DNA of 64,000 nucleotides from Bog-375 sp049698695 (GCA_049698695.1 JBAVYH010000169.1:27058-91057), one strand, 5' to 3'. Counted from the first letter of the stretch, positions 51,012 through 60,312 are shown. Program-made: numbers and translations. The notes: generated from the letters alone by a model not told the origin.

Positions 51012-51182
51012 AGCCCACGGCGCAAGCCGTCGGCGCAAACCGTCGGCGCAAGCCGTGTGGAATCTGGTTGCTCCCTGCCAGCCCCGGAACGGGGCGGAAG
51101 ACTGTTGGCGAAAACCTCTTCCGCCCCGTTACGGGACTTGTCCTCACCGCCGACTTATCCCAACGGCTTGCGCCATGGGCAT
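51012..51182. repeat. Nested palindromic element with tandem repeat
   Basis: Outer arms 51013-51030 and 51163-51180 pair at 17 of 18 bp. Inner arms AACGGGGCGGAAGA (51088-51101) and TCTTCCGCCCCGTT (51117-51130) are perfect with a 15-nt loop. Three copies of a 13-bp unit CGGCGCAAGCCGT lie at 51018-51056 (the middle one has one change). The symmetric layout resembles a MITE- or REP-type mobile repeat. The rest of the gap 50838-51325 has no gene; a related 18-19 bp motif (GGGCAAACGG...) is seen at 50897 and 51261, flanking the element. Confidence 0.7.
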
Positions 51183-51325
51183 CCATTTTCTTTCGCTCCT
51201 ACGGAGCTTAAAGGCGCGCCCGACGCTGGAAAGAGATCCGCTTTTATGTCGCGCACCCCCGGGCAAACGGGCGGGCGATGGAATGGTAGCCCGGAAGCTG
51301 CAGTGTGTCGGGATGCCGGGGCTAG

Positions 51326-51547
51326 CTACGGCTTCTGTTTCCGGCGGGCCGCCCAATACTTCTTCATGCGCGCGGAGACTTCCGCCCGTTCTTGCAAGTT
51401 CATTGACTTGCGGCCACGCCGTTTGCCGACATCAGGAAGACGGGGAAATTCGCCACCGACCCGCTGCAGCGCTTCCAACGAGGCAATCGCGCGCTCCAAC
51501 TTTTCCTTTTCGGCGTATAACTCCTGAAGAGCCTTAGTAAGATCCAT
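51326..51547 (-). CDS. Small coiled-coil basic protein
   Basis: 73 residues. A helical N-terminus (DLTKALQELYAEKEKLERAIASLEALQ) followed by a basic tail with KRRGRKSMNLQERAEVSARMKKYWAARRK. Resembles small DNA- or RNA-binding proteins seen in Acidobacteriota, but no named family. 86 bp downstream of tatC on the same strand. Confidence 0.55.
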   Translation of the reverse strand: MDLTKALQELYAEKEKLERAIASLEALQRVGGEFPRLPDVGKRRGRKSMNLQERAEVSARMKKYWAARRKQKP

Positions 51548-51633
51548 CGTGCTAAATACCGCAGGCTGCGGTAACCTTAACGACCATTCGATGTTAACTT
51601 AGCGGCAACGCAATTCGCTATAGCCGATGGTTA

Positions 51634-52644
51634 TTAACGGAGCAGGAAAGGCCAGTGTGGTACTAGCTTAAGCGCATGACGAGTAATGGCTATGTAGAGT
51701 CCAACTCCCAGTAGCAATAGTACCGCCAGAACGATGAGGGCGACCGTTCGCCACGGGAATCGCCGATTCTCGCGATGAAGTGTCAGTATGTACGCCGCGA
51801 AGACTCCCACGTAAAATAACGCGCACATGGGTAGCGCAAACAGCATCATGTTGAACGCATCCGGCGTCGGGGTCACAACGGCGGCGATGATGAAGATGAT
51901 CAGAATGGCGTAACGACTATGCTTGATCAAAAATGACGGGGTGACAATTCTCAGCAGGGTTAGAAAGAATATAACGACCGGGAGTTCGAATACCAAACCG
52001 ATTCCCAATACCACGTTGACAAACATGTCGAAATACTCGCTGACCGAAACGAAGGGAGCGATGTCTTTGCCATGGCCCATGCCCAACAAGAAAGTGAGGG
52101 CGAACCGAAACGCGACGAAATAGGCGAACAGACCGCCCAGGATGAACAACCCCGCGGAGGACACGATGAAGGGCACGGCCCATCGGCGTTCCTTGCGGTA
52201 CAGCCCGGGAGAAATGAAGGCCCACACCTGGTAGACCACCCAGGGCGACGCAATAAAGATGGAACACACCACGGGCAGCTTGAACCAGATGATGTTGATG
52301 GTTTCCATGGGGGTGATCTGCACCAGGCGCTGCTCGTAGCCGAGCGTCTTCAGTGCGACCACGGCGGGTTGTTTGATGATGTTCCATAACTGGTCGCAGA
52401 ACAGGAAGCTGAGACAAAATGCCACAGCGACGCCGATCAGCGCCCAGATGATCCGCTTGCGCAGTTCCTCGAGGTGCTCGAGGAAGGACATGCGCAGCAT
52501 GCCCTCTTCTTCATCCCCGGGCGGCGGCGGCGGAGGCGCCCCGCCTCCTATCCGCCGCCTGGCTCTGTCGAGCGGGCCGCCACCGGCAGGCGTCGAGCCG
52601 CGCGGGCGCGGCGCGCCCCCCGTTTGTTCGTCGGACGAATCCAT
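51634..52644 (-). CDS. tatC: Sec-independent translocase TatC
   Basis: 336 residues, longer than the usual 250-260. The first 48 residues are a Pro/Gly/Arg-rich extension (GGAPRPRGSTPAGGGPL, GGGAPPPPPPGDEEEG). Then six membrane helices start with MSFLEHLEELRKRI, the family signature. TatC recognises the twin-arginine signal and forms the core with TatA/B. The gene overlaps nothing but is only 3 bp after tatA. At least four clear Tat signals (aldo/keto reductase, MsrP, TIM-barrel protein, aminotransferase) are encoded in the same window. Confidence 0.94.
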   Translation of the reverse strand: MDSSDEQTGGAPRPRGSTPAGGGPLDRARRRIGGGAPPPPPPGDEEEGMLRMSFLEHLEELRKRIIWALIGVAVAFCLSFLFCDQLWNIIKQPAVVALKTLGYEQRLVQITPMETINIIWFKLPVVCSIFIASPWVVYQVWAFISPGLYRKERRWAVPFIVSSAGLFILGGLFAYFVAFRFALTFLLGMGHGKDIAPFVSVSEYFDMFVNVVLGIGLVFELPVVIFFLTLLRIVTPSFLIKHSRYAILIIFIIAAVVTPTPDAFNMMLFALPMCALFYVGVFAAYILTLHRENRRFPWRTVALIVLAVLLLLGVGLYIAITRHALKLVPHWPFLLR

Positions 52645-52647
52645 TAT

Positions 52648-53133
52648 TTACGCTTGCTGTTCCGAGTTGGTCGAAGCCGGTGCGGGAGAATGATCTCCGG
52701 CGGCGGTGATAGCCGGGCTGGTGCTCGCGCCCTCGTGCTCCGTCGCCGGATCGTGGGCAATCGTTCCCTCTGGTGCGACAACTACGGGTGATTCAGCGCC
52801 CTCAGTTGCGGATGCGCTTGCAGTAGACGGGTTGGCGGCGGGTTCTAAAGACGGCGCAACGTACGCGCCATCATAGTTGTTGTCGTAAGCAGAGTAGTCA
52901 TAGTTGTAAGTATCGTATTGATACTGGTTGACCACTTCCTTGACTCCCGTTTCCGCCTCCAGGTTTTTCATTTCTCGGTCAAACGTCGCCTTCAATTCGT
53001 TGGAGGCGCGCCGGAATTCGGTCAATGCCTTGCCGACCGTCCGTCCGATCTCAGGAAGTTTCTTTGGACCGAACAGGATGAGCGCCAGCAGGAAGATGAA
53101 GATCATCTCCTGGGTACCAACCGTTCCAATCAT
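52648..53133 (-). CDS. tatA: TatA/TatB-like translocase subunit
   Basis: 161 residues. N-terminal membrane helix (IFIFLLALILF), the conserved FGPKKLPEIGRTVGKAL and an amphipathic helix are typical. Residues about 70-92 form a Tyr/Asn/Asp-rich stretch (VNQYQYDTYNYDYSAYDNNY), then a low-complexity Ala/Glu/Pro/Ser tail. TatA and TatB cannot be told apart with certainty; as the only such gene before tatC it may fill either role. Confidence 0.9.
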   Translation of the reverse strand: MIGTVGTQEMIFIFLLALILFGPKKLPEIGRTVGKALTEFRRASNELKATFDREMKNLEAETGVKEVVNQYQYDTYNYDYSAYDNNYDGAYVAPSLEPAANPSTASASATEGAESPVVVAPEGTIAHDPATEHEGASTSPAITAAGDHSPAPASTNSEQQA

Positions 53134-53239
53134 GCCGATTCCTCCAGCAATGTCTGCCTAGCCCAATGATAGCACGCGCGCCGTGATGGCCCTCGCGAGG
53201 CACCCTTGCGGAAAGGGCTGCGAGCAGGCGTGGCGCGCG

Positions 53240-53731
53240 CTACGGCAGGGTTTCGCGCAGCACCTTCTCGCTCTGTTCCTGGCGGAAACGGCGGAGTTTT
53301 TCGCGCAACGCAGGACGGCTGGCTGCCAAAATGGCGATGGCCAACAGCGCGGCGTTGCGCGCGCCGGCGGAGCCGATGCCAAGCGTCCCCACCGGAATGC
53401 CGGCCGGCATCTGCACGGTGGAGAGCAGCGAATCCAGGCCCTTCAGCGACGCGCTTTCCATCGGCACTCCCAGCACCGGAAGCAAGGTGTGCGCGGCGCA
53501 GACGCCAGCCAGGTGCGCCGCGCCGCCGGCCGCGGCGATGATGACTTCGGTACCCCGCGATTCGGCCTGGCTGACATATTCCGCGGTTTGTGCGGGCGTG
53601 CGATGCGCCGAAAGCACGCGGCACTCGTGAGGAACATCGAACCGGGCGAGCGTCTCGTCGGCCTGGCACATTACTTCCCAGTCCGATTTGCTGCCCATGA
53701 TGATGGCGACCAGCGGCGGCGTTTCGGCCAT
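53240..53731 (-). CDS. purE: N5-carboxyaminoimidazole ribonucleotide mutase
   Basis: 163 residues. VAIIMGSKSDWEVM is the nucleotide-binding start, and HRTPAQTAEYV, AAAGGAAHLAGVCAAHT and GVPMESASLKGLDSLLSTVQMPAGIPVGTLGIGSAGARNAALLA follow as in the octameric PurE. Purine biosynthesis. Ten bases after icd; purK is not adjacent. Confidence 0.96.
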   Translation of the reverse strand: MAETPPLVAIIMGSKSDWEVMCQADETLARFDVPHECRVLSAHRTPAQTAEYVSQAESRGTEVIIAAAGGAAHLAGVCAAHTLLPVLGVPMESASLKGLDSLLSTVQMPAGIPVGTLGIGSAGARNAALLAIAILAASRPALREKLRRFRQEQSEKVLRETLP

Positions 53732-53741
53732 GCCCTATATT

Positions 53742-55184
53742 CTACTGCCCCTGCGCGAGCGTAAATCCCTGCTGGCCGTCGAACGTGCGCAGTGCCTGCA
53801 CGACGGCAATTTCGATTCCGGCCTGGGCGAAGCGCGAGAGCAATGCGATGCACTTCGCCATGTCCGTGCCCCCTTCGGCCATGAAGCGGCAACGAAAGCT
53901 ATCGGTGCAGAACGTCTCCGCCCGCCCCGCCGGCCACACCTTTACGCCGCGATTGTCGATCATCTGCAGGCCGAGTCCATCGCCCGCCAGTTTGCCCGCC
54001 GCGGCGGCTAGCGCGTTGGGATCGCGCGAAGGCCAGAAGACGAAGACATCGATGCCCTTCAACTCCATGGCGGTGGAGAGGTCGGTCGCGGCGCGCGCCG
54101 CCGCAGCCGCCGCCGGACGCCGCGCATAGCTCACCGCCTTCAGCCGGTTCGGTTTCTGGCCGACGCGCTCGATCACGGCGGCGGCGAATTCCTTCGTTCC
54201 CACTTTTTGCGTACTCACGCCCTCGGTGAAGATATCGTAAGTGTGCACGCCGTCCTCGATGGTGCGCAGCCAGGCGTTGTGCACGCGCTCCGCCACTTCC
54301 GGCTGCTCGATGTGCACCAGCATCAGCACCGCGCCCAGCAGCAGACCTGAGGGATTGGCCAGGTTCTGCCCCGCCCGCCGCGGCGCCGAGCCGTGGATGG
54401 CCTCGAACATGGCGCACTTGTCGCCGATATTGGCCGAGCCCGCCAGGCCGACCGAGCCCGCGATCTGCGCGGCCACGTCGGAGAGAATGTCGCCGTAAAG
54501 GTTCGGCATCACGATCACGTCGAAATTCTCCGGCCCGTCGGCCATCTTGGCGGCGCCGATGTCCACGATCCAGGCTTCGTTCTGGATGTCCGGATACTCC
54601 CTGGCGATTTCGTTGAAGACCTTGTGGAACAGCCCGTCGGTCATCTTCATGATGTTGTCCTTCATGAAGACGGTGACCTTCTTGCGGTTGTGGCGGCGCG
54701 CATACTCGAAGGCGTAGCGCACGATCTTCTCGCTGCCCGGCCGCGAGATCAGCTTGATGCACGAGGTCACTTCCGGCGTCAACTGGTATTCGATGCCGGC
54801 GTACAGGTCCTCTTCGTTTTCGCGCACGATCACCAGGTCCATGTTGGGATGCTTGGTGTCAACAAACGGAAAGTAGGACACGCACGGCCGCACGTTGGCA
54901 TACTGGCCCAGCGTTTTGCGTGTGGTTACGTTGAGGCTTTTGTAGCCGCCTCCCTGTGGAGTGGTGATGGGCGCCTTCAGGAACACTTTGGTCCGCAGCA
55001 GGGAGTCCCAGGAGCTGGGTTCAATGCCGGTCGTATTGCCGCGCAGGTAAACCTTCTCGCCGATCTCGATGGTTTCGATGTCGAGGGCCGCGCCGGCCGC
55101 CTCCAGAATCTGGAGCGTGGCGTTCATGATTTCCGGTCCGATGCCGTCGCCGTGAGCGACCGTGATGGGAGTCTTGTTGGCCAT
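53742..55184 (-). CDS. icd: Isocitrate dehydrogenase, Thermus/Rickettsia type
   Basis: 480 residues. Decarboxylating dehydrogenase fold: HGDGIGPEIMNATLQILEAAG, VRENEEDLYAGIEYQ, PNLYGDILSDVAAQIAGSVGLAGSANIG and MFEAIHGSAPRRAGQNLANPSG. The 140-residue C-terminal extension (from about 345) is the one found in Thermus-type enzymes. Converts isocitrate to 2-oxoglutarate. First gene of icd-purE-tatA-tatC. Confidence 0.92.
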   Translation of the reverse strand: MANKTPITVAHGDGIGPEIMNATLQILEAAGAALDIETIEIGEKVYLRGNTTGIEPSSWDSLLRTKVFLKAPITTPQGGGYKSLNVTTRKTLGQYANVRPCVSYFPFVDTKHPNMDLVIVRENEEDLYAGIEYQLTPEVTSCIKLISRPGSEKIVRYAFEYARRHNRKKVTVFMKDNIMKMTDGLFHKVFNEIAREYPDIQNEAWIVDIGAAKMADGPENFDVIVMPNLYGDILSDVAAQIAGSVGLAGSANIGDKCAMFEAIHGSAPRRAGQNLANPSGLLLGAVLMLVHIEQPEVAERVHNAWLRTIEDGVHTYDIFTEGVSTQKVGTKEFAAAVIERVGQKPNRLKAVSYARRPAAAAAARAATDLSTAMELKGIDVFVFWPSRDPNALAAAAGKLAGDGLGLQMIDNRGVKVWPAGRAETFCTDSFRCRFMAEGGTDMAKCIALLSRFAQAGIEIAVVQALRTFDGQQGFTLAQGQ

Positions 55185-55312
55185 AAGGGAATAACCACGA
55201 TAAGAGAATGCGGGGGCTGGCGCAACTGCTGACGACGGAGTTCTCTACAAACTGTGAATTTGTGGCGGCGGTCGCGCCGGTCCGCAGTGATCTCAGGAAC
55301 GCCTGAGCGCCT

Positions 55313-56047
55313 TTACGCCTCTTGGATGCGGGTGCAATAAAAGGCTCGGCGACGGGGGCCAAGAAGCTGTGAACCGTACGCTTGTGCCGTTTCCGTCGCA
55401 AACCCGCAAGTAGCGAGCTGATGGCAGAGTGCTTGGGTGTCGAAGAGTCGTACTGTGTGGACTTCGCGTCCGCGCCGATAGAACTGACCAACCCGTCGGA
55501 AGGTTTCGATGTCCCTGACCAGTGTTCGCAAATCCTGGTTTTCCTTGGTGTCAACCAATACAGCCCAGTCATCGCCTGACCTCCAAACCCGGCCGGCCAG
55601 CGAGGGCTCGCCAAGTTCGATTAGATCGAAGATAAGCATCCCACCGGCGGGCAGAACGTCAGACACCCGTTCCAAAAATCCCTTGATCAAGCGGTCGCCG
55701 TCGGCATCTTCGGCGTGGTACGTCAAGGGCTCCCCTACTGCAAGAATAGCCTCGCAAGGAGGGATTTCTGCATCATAGATCGACTTGGGTATGAAGCGTG
55801 CCCGTGGGGCGGCGACCCGCGCAATTGCCAGAAGTTCGGCGGATTGGTCTATTCCTGTCGCTTCAAAGCCGGCCTGGATAAGGGCCGCAGTCAAGGGGCC
55901 AGCGCCGCAGCCGACATCCACCACCCTGCGGATTTGAATCGCCGCACTGGCGAGCAACCGCAAGACTTCGGGAGCAGCGCCCTGCGCAAGCCCCCCGAAA
56001 GCGGCCGCTTGAATATATGCGAGGTCTTCCGAAAAGAGCGGGTCCAT
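55313..56047 (-). CDS. SAM-dependent methyltransferase, class I
   Basis: 244 residues. SAM-binding motif VVDVGCGAGPLTAALIQAG, acidic loop TGIDQSAELL, and GGMLIFDLIELGEP. Substrate not evident. No operon partner: the next minus-strand gene upstream starts after 110 bp. The N-terminal FSEDLAYIQAAAFGGLA and C-terminal GPRRRAFYC pattern is seen in many small unassigned methyltransferases. Confidence 0.82.
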   Translation of the reverse strand: MDPLFSEDLAYIQAAAFGGLAQGAAPEVLRLLASAAIQIRRVVDVGCGAGPLTAALIQAGFEATGIDQSAELLAIARVAAPRARFIPKSIYDAEIPPCEAILAVGEPLTYHAEDADGDRLIKGFLERVSDVLPAGGMLIFDLIELGEPSLAGRVWRSGDDWAVLVDTKENQDLRTLVRDIETFRRVGQFYRRGREVHTVRLFDTQALCHQLATCGFATETAQAYGSQLLGPRRRAFYCTRIQEA

Positions 56048-56157
56048 ACCCGAGATGATAGGCTATCGCGCTGACGGCTCGCGAAGGCCGCAGCGTCTAG
56101 AAATCGACGTTGAGGAAATGTCGCCAAATCGGAAACTGCCCCACCGCCGCTCGCGCG

Positions 56158-57003
56158 TCAGGCCTTGATGTGCTTCCAGTTGGCGATGCAGCGTTCGGCG
56201 GTTTCCAGTTCCGGGAAGCGGCTGCCTTCCTGCTCGATGAGATAGTATTCGATGCCGCCGCCGTTCTCGGCCGCCTGGAAGATTGCAGGCCACGGCGCCA
56301 CACCTTCGCCAAACAACACCTTGTAGCCTTTGCCTTCGCCGGGCGCCCAGTCTTTGCAATGAATGCACCGGATGCGGCCGGGATTGGCCTCGATCCAGGC
56401 CACCGGGTCGGAGCCGGCTTCGATGCACGTGCCGACGTCAAGCTGCAGCATTACCTCGGCCGGCGTATTGGCGGCGATAACCTCGATCGGGCGCTTGCCC
56501 TCGATGGGAGTGAATTCCAGTTGGTGATTGTGATAACCGGTGGCCATGCCGAGCGGCTTCAGCTTTTCGGCGGTTGCGCTTAACTTCTCGGCGACCGCTT
56601 TCCAGCCGTCGAGGCCGTCGGGCTTGCCGGCGCTGGCCCAGACGATATATTTTGCGCCCAAAATCTGGTTGAGCTCGATCGCCTTGCCCATACCCTCGGG
56701 AGTGAACGATTCGCCGCCATTGTGCGTGGAGTTGCAGCGGATGCCGAGCGAGTCCATCAGCTTGCGCACCTGCTTGGCCTGGTCGGTGGTCCAACTGTAG
56801 TAGGGTGCGTAGAATTCCACGACCTGGTAACCGTCGCGGGCCACCGCGCGCACGGTACCCGTCAGATCTCTGGCCAGTTCCTCGCGAACCGAATATAGCT
56901 CCAGGCCGACCGGGGTGGCGGCCGCCGGCGCGCCGAAGGCCAGACCCGCGGCTCCGGTGGCAGCGAGAAAAGAACGTCGGGAAACAGCATGGTCCGGTAT
57001 CAT
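56158..57003 (-). CDS. Tat-exported sugar phosphate isomerase/epimerase-like TIM-barrel protein
   Basis: 281 residues from ATG 57003. Twin-arginine signal SRRSFLAATGAAGLAFG. The xylose-isomerase-like barrel is seen in VGLELYSVREEL, GYQVVEFYAPYYSW, MATGYHNHQLEF, VMLQLDVGTCIEAG, IRCIHCKDW and EYYLIEQEGS; the His/Asp/Glu metal ligands are present. Exported members of this family are common in Planctomycetota and Acidobacteriota; substrate unknown. Confidence 0.87.
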   Translation of the reverse strand: MIPDHAVSRRSFLAATGAAGLAFGAPAAATPVGLELYSVREELARDLTGTVRAVARDGYQVVEFYAPYYSWTTDQAKQVRKLMDSLGIRCNSTHNGGESFTPEGMGKAIELNQILGAKYIVWASAGKPDGLDGWKAVAEKLSATAEKLKPLGMATGYHNHQLEFTPIEGKRPIEVIAANTPAEVMLQLDVGTCIEAGSDPVAWIEANPGRIRCIHCKDWAPGEGKGYKVLFGEGVAPWPAIFQAAENGGGIEYYLIEQEGSRFPELETAERCIANWKHIKA

Positions 57004-57172
57004 GGCCAGACTATAGCATGGTGAAGGTAAGGCAGGAGCCGCGCTGAGGTGTACCGGTACGGTGCCCTGGAGCTTGCCACGCCCGGCCGGGGATGGAGAC
57101 CGCGCCCCCCGCCCCGCCCTGCGAGCATGCACGCAATGACCCCGTCCCGTCTTGCGATTGTTAGTAACTGAT

Positions 57173-57259
57173 TGGTGCGGATGATAGGACTTGAACCTAC
57201 ACTCCCTTGCGGGAACTGGAACCTAAATCCAGCGCGTCTGCCAATTTCGCCACATCCGC
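57173..57259 (-). tRNA. trnL: tRNA-Leu (anticodon TAG)
   Basis: Class II tRNA. Acceptor GCGGATG/CATCCGC, anticodon stem CTGGA/TCCAG with loop TTTAGGT giving TAG, long variable arm, encoded CCA at 57173-57175. Downstream on the same strand, 57311-57338 holds three copies of ATAGAAGCG. Confidence 0.94.
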
Positions 57260-57310
57260 GGAAGCTGATTGTAATTATAGCGTGAGGAGCCCGTCGCGCC
57301 AAGCCGCCGG

Positions 57311-57338
57311 ATAGAAGCGATAGAAGCGATAGAAGCGC
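57311..57338. repeat. 9-bp tandem repeat
   Basis: Three copies of ATAGAAGCG between tRNA-Leu and the glycosyltransferase gene. Confidence 0.7.
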
Positions 57339-57345
57339 TAAAGCC

Positions 57346-58821
57346 TCACTCCGGATCCTTTCCACTACGGGTTTCGAGGAGTTGCATCAGGGTGAACTGG
57401 TCGTTCTCGTAGACGGTGGCTCGTCGCAACGGACCGGCCGCAAGAACCGGAATCAGAAATCGGCGGTCATCCGGCCGGCTCTTATCGGCGACAATATAGT
57501 CGGGGAGTACGCGGCGCAGATATTGGATCATTCGCTCCGGCGGACCCTCGGCCGGCCACCCACTCGAAAACCTGCCGGTCGAAAGAGCGAGAACGCGAGG
57601 GTTCCAGAAAATCACCAGTGCGTGCGGCGCGGCCTGGCGGCGGATCGCGGCGCAGAGCGCTTCGTACTTCGGCGCCGTCACCAGCGTGTCGCTTGCATCG
57701 GGACGGACCAGAACCGCGTTCGCGGCCGGAGCGAACAGCAGCAGCGCCGCCGCGGCAACCTGCAAGGGCCGCGCGAAGCGTTGCGGCACGCGTGCAGCAA
57801 GCATCCGGAACCCTTCGAACATATAAACCATATATATTGGCATGACGCACAACAGGTACCTGGCGTTAGGCACCCAGTACACGCTGACCACGGCAAGGAC
57901 CGCCAGCAGATACAGTTCTGTGACTCCCAAACCTGCCCGAACTCGTTTCGAAACTGCGAAGAGCGCCAGTACGAGCGTCACCGCCCAGAGCAGATAGCGG
58001 AAATAGTGACTCAATGGGTTGGCGAAGACATAGGACAAGAATCCGGCGTACGCTACCGCATGCCTGGCGATGTGCAGAAGGGACGCCGTGAACTGATAGG
58101 CATAACTGCTGTCCTTGTGAAGCAAGAAGTTATTCAGCAGCATCGGCGGGATGAACGCGGTTGCGATCGCAACCAAAAATCGGATCGGCCGGCGTTTTCG
58201 CAAGAGTTCGGCTCCGGCGGCCGCGAGCAGAAATGCCAGCCCGATTGGGCGTATCAGATAAGCCCCCGCAATGCTGAAACCGGCCAGCAGTCCCCATTTC
58301 CACGGATTCGTTTCATTCAGACGCCGGTCGCAAATACGCAGGAGCAGAAGCAGCACGAGAAAGGATGCAAGCTGGTACGGCGCATCGGAGCCAAATGCAT
58401 CGAAATCCGCCAGGAATAGCGCGGAGAAGCCGAACGCCACGATCAAGAGCAAGGAGTGGACTGGTGGCAGGGTTCTCCGTGCATACAGATAGATTGGCCA
58501 TAACGAGAGCACCAGGAAAGCTAGATTCAGCAGCTTGAATAACCTGATATTCAGCCCGAAGACGGCATAAAAGGGCGCTAGCAGAAACGGGTATCCGGAA
58601 GGATACGACTTAGCGCCGACCTCGGTTGTCGATTCGGGCTGAAAGACATAGCCTGTCTGCGCATAGGGAAGCCCTTTCACGATATTCCGCGCATGGGTCA
58701 CATACATCGCCCAATCGGTTCCCTCGGATTGCATGCCGGGCGACAGTTTGGCAGCCAGGAAAGCGTAAAGGAGGACCAGAAACGCCGCCGTCAGGACGGG
58801 AATCGCCAGCCGGGTTTTCAT
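57346..58821 (-). CDS. Polytopic membrane glycosyltransferase (GT39/GT83-like)
   Basis: 491 residues, about ten to eleven membrane helices. First loop has an acidic pair in MQSEGTDWAMYVTHARNI, as in ArnT/PMT-type enzymes that use polyprenyl-phosphate sugars. C-terminal periplasmic domain from about 370. Overlaps the GT9 gene by 4 bp (ATGA), so both act on the same glycolipid. Acceptor unknown. Confidence 0.8.
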   Translation of the reverse strand: MKTRLAIPVLTAAFLVLLYAFLAAKLSPGMQSEGTDWAMYVTHARNIVKGLPYAQTGYVFQPESTTEVGAKSYPSGYPFLLAPFYAVFGLNIRLFKLLNLAFLVLSLWPIYLYARRTLPPVHSLLLIVAFGFSALFLADFDAFGSDAPYQLASFLVLLLLLRICDRRLNETNPWKWGLLAGFSIAGAYLIRPIGLAFLLAAAGAELLRKRRPIRFLVAIATAFIPPMLLNNFLLHKDSSYAYQFTASLLHIARHAVAYAGFLSYVFANPLSHYFRYLLWAVTLVLALFAVSKRVRAGLGVTELYLLAVLAVVSVYWVPNARYLLCVMPIYMVYMFEGFRMLAARVPQRFARPLQVAAAALLLFAPAANAVLVRPDASDTLVTAPKYEALCAAIRRQAAPHALVIFWNPRVLALSTGRFSSGWPAEGPPERMIQYLRRVLPDYIVADKSRPDDRRFLIPVLAAGPLRRATVYENDQFTLMQLLETRSGKDPE

Positions 58822-59990
58822 CCTCTAAGTACCCAGGGTTGATTGCGCGGAACCGGCGCCGCCGGATCGACGGCCAGGCGCATGCATATGTTTTGCCCTT
58901 TGCAAGGCGGCTGATGCGACATGTGGACACAGGGTGAACAAGGTATTTTCACGTAATGAATTTCATCGAGACCGCGCGGGTTCGGGCGGATCAGCGTGCG
59001 CGGATCGGTCGGTCCCCAGAATGAAACCGTCTGGCGCCCGAGCAGCCGGCTGAAATGCAACAGCGCCGAATCGATGCAAAGCACCTCGTCCATGGCGGCA
59101 ATGATCCGCACCGATTCCTTTAGGCTCGCCTTTCCGGCATGGTTGTGCATCGTGGCGCGCCCTCGAAACCGCGCCTCCAACAAAGTTGCCATCTGTTCGA
59201 GTTCCACACGGTCCGCAGGGCCTCCCAGCAGATGCACCTCCACCATGGCCTGTCCGCATCGCGCGATCCGCTGCGCAAGCACCTCCACCCACTCTTCGCG
59301 GCGCAGCATCCGCTCCCGGCTCAACCCGGAACAAGCCGGCGCAATCGCCAGCCGGAACAGATCCCCTTCGAATCCGTACTCACCCAGGCGGCTCCGGAAC
59401 TCCCGCTCGCATTCTCCGCTATCCACCGGCGACGTGCCGAACAGGGTGGCCAACTGATCGTAGAAATCGTAAATACCATTCGTGATGTTGCAGAACAGGA
59501 GGTGCGTGTTGAGGTGGCGCCGCCAAAAGGAGATGTTCGTGAAGAAGCCTATGCGGTTGCGCGCGGCGGTCAGCAGGGCGAATACGGTCGTGAGCCGGCT
59601 GTGAATCTCCAGATCGATCAGAGCGTCATGACGGAAGAATTTCCGGAAGGCTCGCACGGAGTCGGCAGCCAGAGCCAGCAGCCCACGATCGTCGCGGACG
59701 ACAACGATCTCATCGAAGATGCCCAACAGGTCCCCAAACGGCCTTATAGCCGGGGTCGTAATCAACGTCAGCTTTTGGAGACCCGGGAGACGACGAAGCG
59801 CTAGCAGTGCTGGATAGGCGATCACCAGACTGCCACCGCCCAGCAATTTCAGGATAGCTATTTCGCGGCACTTTGAGAGATCGTGATTGCGGCGCAGCAG
59901 CTTTCCCAGAAGAATCGTGGGAACCCTCAGAACCGCGTGAAGAAAGCCTCCGAAATAATAGTCGAGGAAAAGCTTGGCGCGGAGGTTCAT
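58818..59990 (-). CDS. Glycosyltransferase family 9 (heptosyltransferase-like)
   Basis: 390 residues. GT9 features: AILKLLGGGSLVIAYPALLALRRLPG, VEVHLLGGPADRVELEQ, AMDEVLCIDSALLHFSRLLGRQTVSFWGPTDP. Probably adds a heptose or related sugar to LPS core or another glycolipid. A cysteine-rich end (IPCSPCVHMSHQPPCKGQNICM) is typical of this branch. Translationally coupled to the membrane glycosyltransferase. Confidence 0.87.
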   Translation of the reverse strand: MNLRAKLFLDYYFGGFLHAVLRVPTILLGKLLRRNHDLSKCREIAILKLLGGGSLVIAYPALLALRRLPGLQKLTLITTPAIRPFGDLLGIFDEIVVVRDDRGLLALAADSVRAFRKFFRHDALIDLEIHSRLTTVFALLTAARNRIGFFTNISFWRRHLNTHLLFCNITNGIYDFYDQLATLFGTSPVDSGECEREFRSRLGEYGFEGDLFRLAIAPACSGLSRERMLRREEWVEVLAQRIARCGQAMVEVHLLGGPADRVELEQMATLLEARFRGRATMHNHAGKASLKESVRIIAAMDEVLCIDSALLHFSRLLGRQTVSFWGPTDPRTLIRPNPRGLDEIHYVKIPCSPCVHMSHQPPCKGQNICMRLAVDPAAPVPRNQPWVLRG

Positions 59991-59994
59991 CTCG

Positions 59995-60186
59995 TCATGC
60001 CGGCAAACAGTCGCTCACGGCGTCAAGGACTCGATCCGTCGAGTAATTCTCCGCCACCTGCGTGCGCGCTATCCGCCCCATCCGCTTCCTCAACTCCGAA
60101 TTGGCGAACAATCGACGGAGGGTTTCTCTGCTGCCCTGTTCATCGTACCACCCGGCAGCAAAGCCCGAGGCAATGCGGCTTGACAT
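59995..60186 (-). pseudogene. C-terminal remnant of a GT4-type glycosyltransferase
   Basis: 63 codons: GWYDEQGSRETLRRLFANSE followed by LRKRMGRIARTQVAENYSTDRVLDAVSDC. This is the last helix region of GT4 enzymes. No sugar-nucleotide-binding part precedes it. Ends 5 bp before the GT9 start, so it is the truncated tail of a former operon partner. Confidence 0.65.
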
Positions 60187-60312
60187 TGTCTCAGCACCAA
60201 TGCATAGGTAGGTTTGAAGGAGGGAATGATTACGCTGACTTAGGCGGATCCGTCATTTGGCTCAATTGTAAGTGACGCAGCTCACAGCAAGTTGGTGGGA
60301 ACCGTGGCAGCA

